NCBI RefSeq assembly: GCF_001642835.1
Contig: NZ_LXEI01000004.1
Span: forward strand, 124,001-188,000
DNA length: 64,000 bases
Source of the DNA: Pseudotamlana agarivorans
GTDB lineage: Bacteria > Bacteroidota > Bacteroidia > Flavobacteriales > Flavobacteriaceae
Direction: 5' to 3'
Positions 63,952-64,000 of the stretch are shown here, piece after piece. The position numbers were made by a program, and so were the translations under genes. The notes under the pieces are model-generated. The model had not been told where the DNA came from. It saw only the letters and a program-made list of their open reading frames with translations, and made no database searches. Each line of letters begins with the position of its first letter. The first letter of the stretch is position 1.

Positions 63952-64000
63952 ATGTTGAAATTAAATATTCAAAACGAAACATCTAGACTGCGTGCCGTTG
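63952..64000 (+). CDS. Start of a probable DDAH-family amidinohydrolase gene, cut by window edge
   Basis: ATG at 63952 opens MLKLNIQNETSRLRAV and runs off the window. This N-terminus resembles the dimethylarginine dimethylaminohydrolase-like proteins (amidinotransferase fold) that I recall after citrate synthase in flavobacteria. Only 16 codons are seen and no catalytic residue is included, so the call rests on a short match and remembered gene order. Confidence 0.5.
   Translation, partial: MLKLNIQNETSRLRAV

Overview
The window is chromosomal DNA of a Bacteroidota bacterium, most likely a member of the Flavobacteriaceae. The signs are an AT-rich base composition, A-rich leaders with little Shine-Dalgarno sequence, many TAnnTTTG -7 boxes (the Bacteroidetes sigma-A promoter), a SusC/SusD pair, a type IX secretion sorting domain, an in-frame hypoxanthine phosphoribosyltransferase-adenylate kinase fusion, and ribosomal protein types usual in this phylum (zinc-free L36 and S14, a long acidic tail on L17). 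I see no integrase, transposase, phage gene, CRISPR array, rRNA or tRNA.

Region 1 (1-9353) is housekeeping: the N-terminal half of gcvP, a UbiA-like membrane protein, an ECF sigma factor with a small zinc-finger partner, an M3 peptidase, the purKE pair, the divergent hpt-adk fusion and obg. A possible small RNA lies between the peptidase gene and purE. Region 2 (9633-34994) is more mixed. It holds a beta-propeller/membrane/beta-propeller protein, a DUF4136 lipoprotein, an SDR enzyme, and a tightly packed minus-strand operon for an alpha-2-macroglobulin, a lipoprotein, a secreted M64 peptidase and a TlpA-like thioredoxin. It then has a TPR protein, an Mpl-type Mur ligase, a large MscS channel, a dienelactone hydrolase-like protein, radC with a deacetylase-like partner, rarA, a rhomboid protease and an RlmB-type methyltransferase. 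Region 3 (35014-41673) is a SusD/SusC outer membrane uptake pair with its own terminator, plus an Omp85/BamA-type barrel protein.

Region 4 (41779-59728) is the str-S10-spc-alpha ribosomal supercluster, from rpsL to rplQ with fusA, secY, infA and rpoA. It is cut into separate transcription units by terminators after rpsJ (two in tandem) and after rpsK, and by new promoters before rplC and rpsD. The gaps carry structured leaders: three hairpins and a 17-codon Cys-Gly-Cys-Gly reading frame before rplC, a nested hairpin before rpsD, and near-duplicate leaders before rpsM and rpsK. Region 5 (59783-64000) holds carA, eno and gltA as single-gene units with good terminators, then the first codons of a probable DDAH-family gene.

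The most unexplained signal is a family of 7-bp-period tandem repeats in intergenic DNA: AACTTTT, CCATTAA, GTGAAAA, nine copies of CCAATAA, AGTTAGA and CTAAAAA. They abut stop codons or sit just before start codons, including those of obg, rpsG, rpsM and rpsK. The other leads are the rplC leader and its tiny reading frame, the rpsD leader, the macroglobulin operon with a SusC-like plug domain inside the macroglobulin, and the candidate small RNA at 5200-5276.
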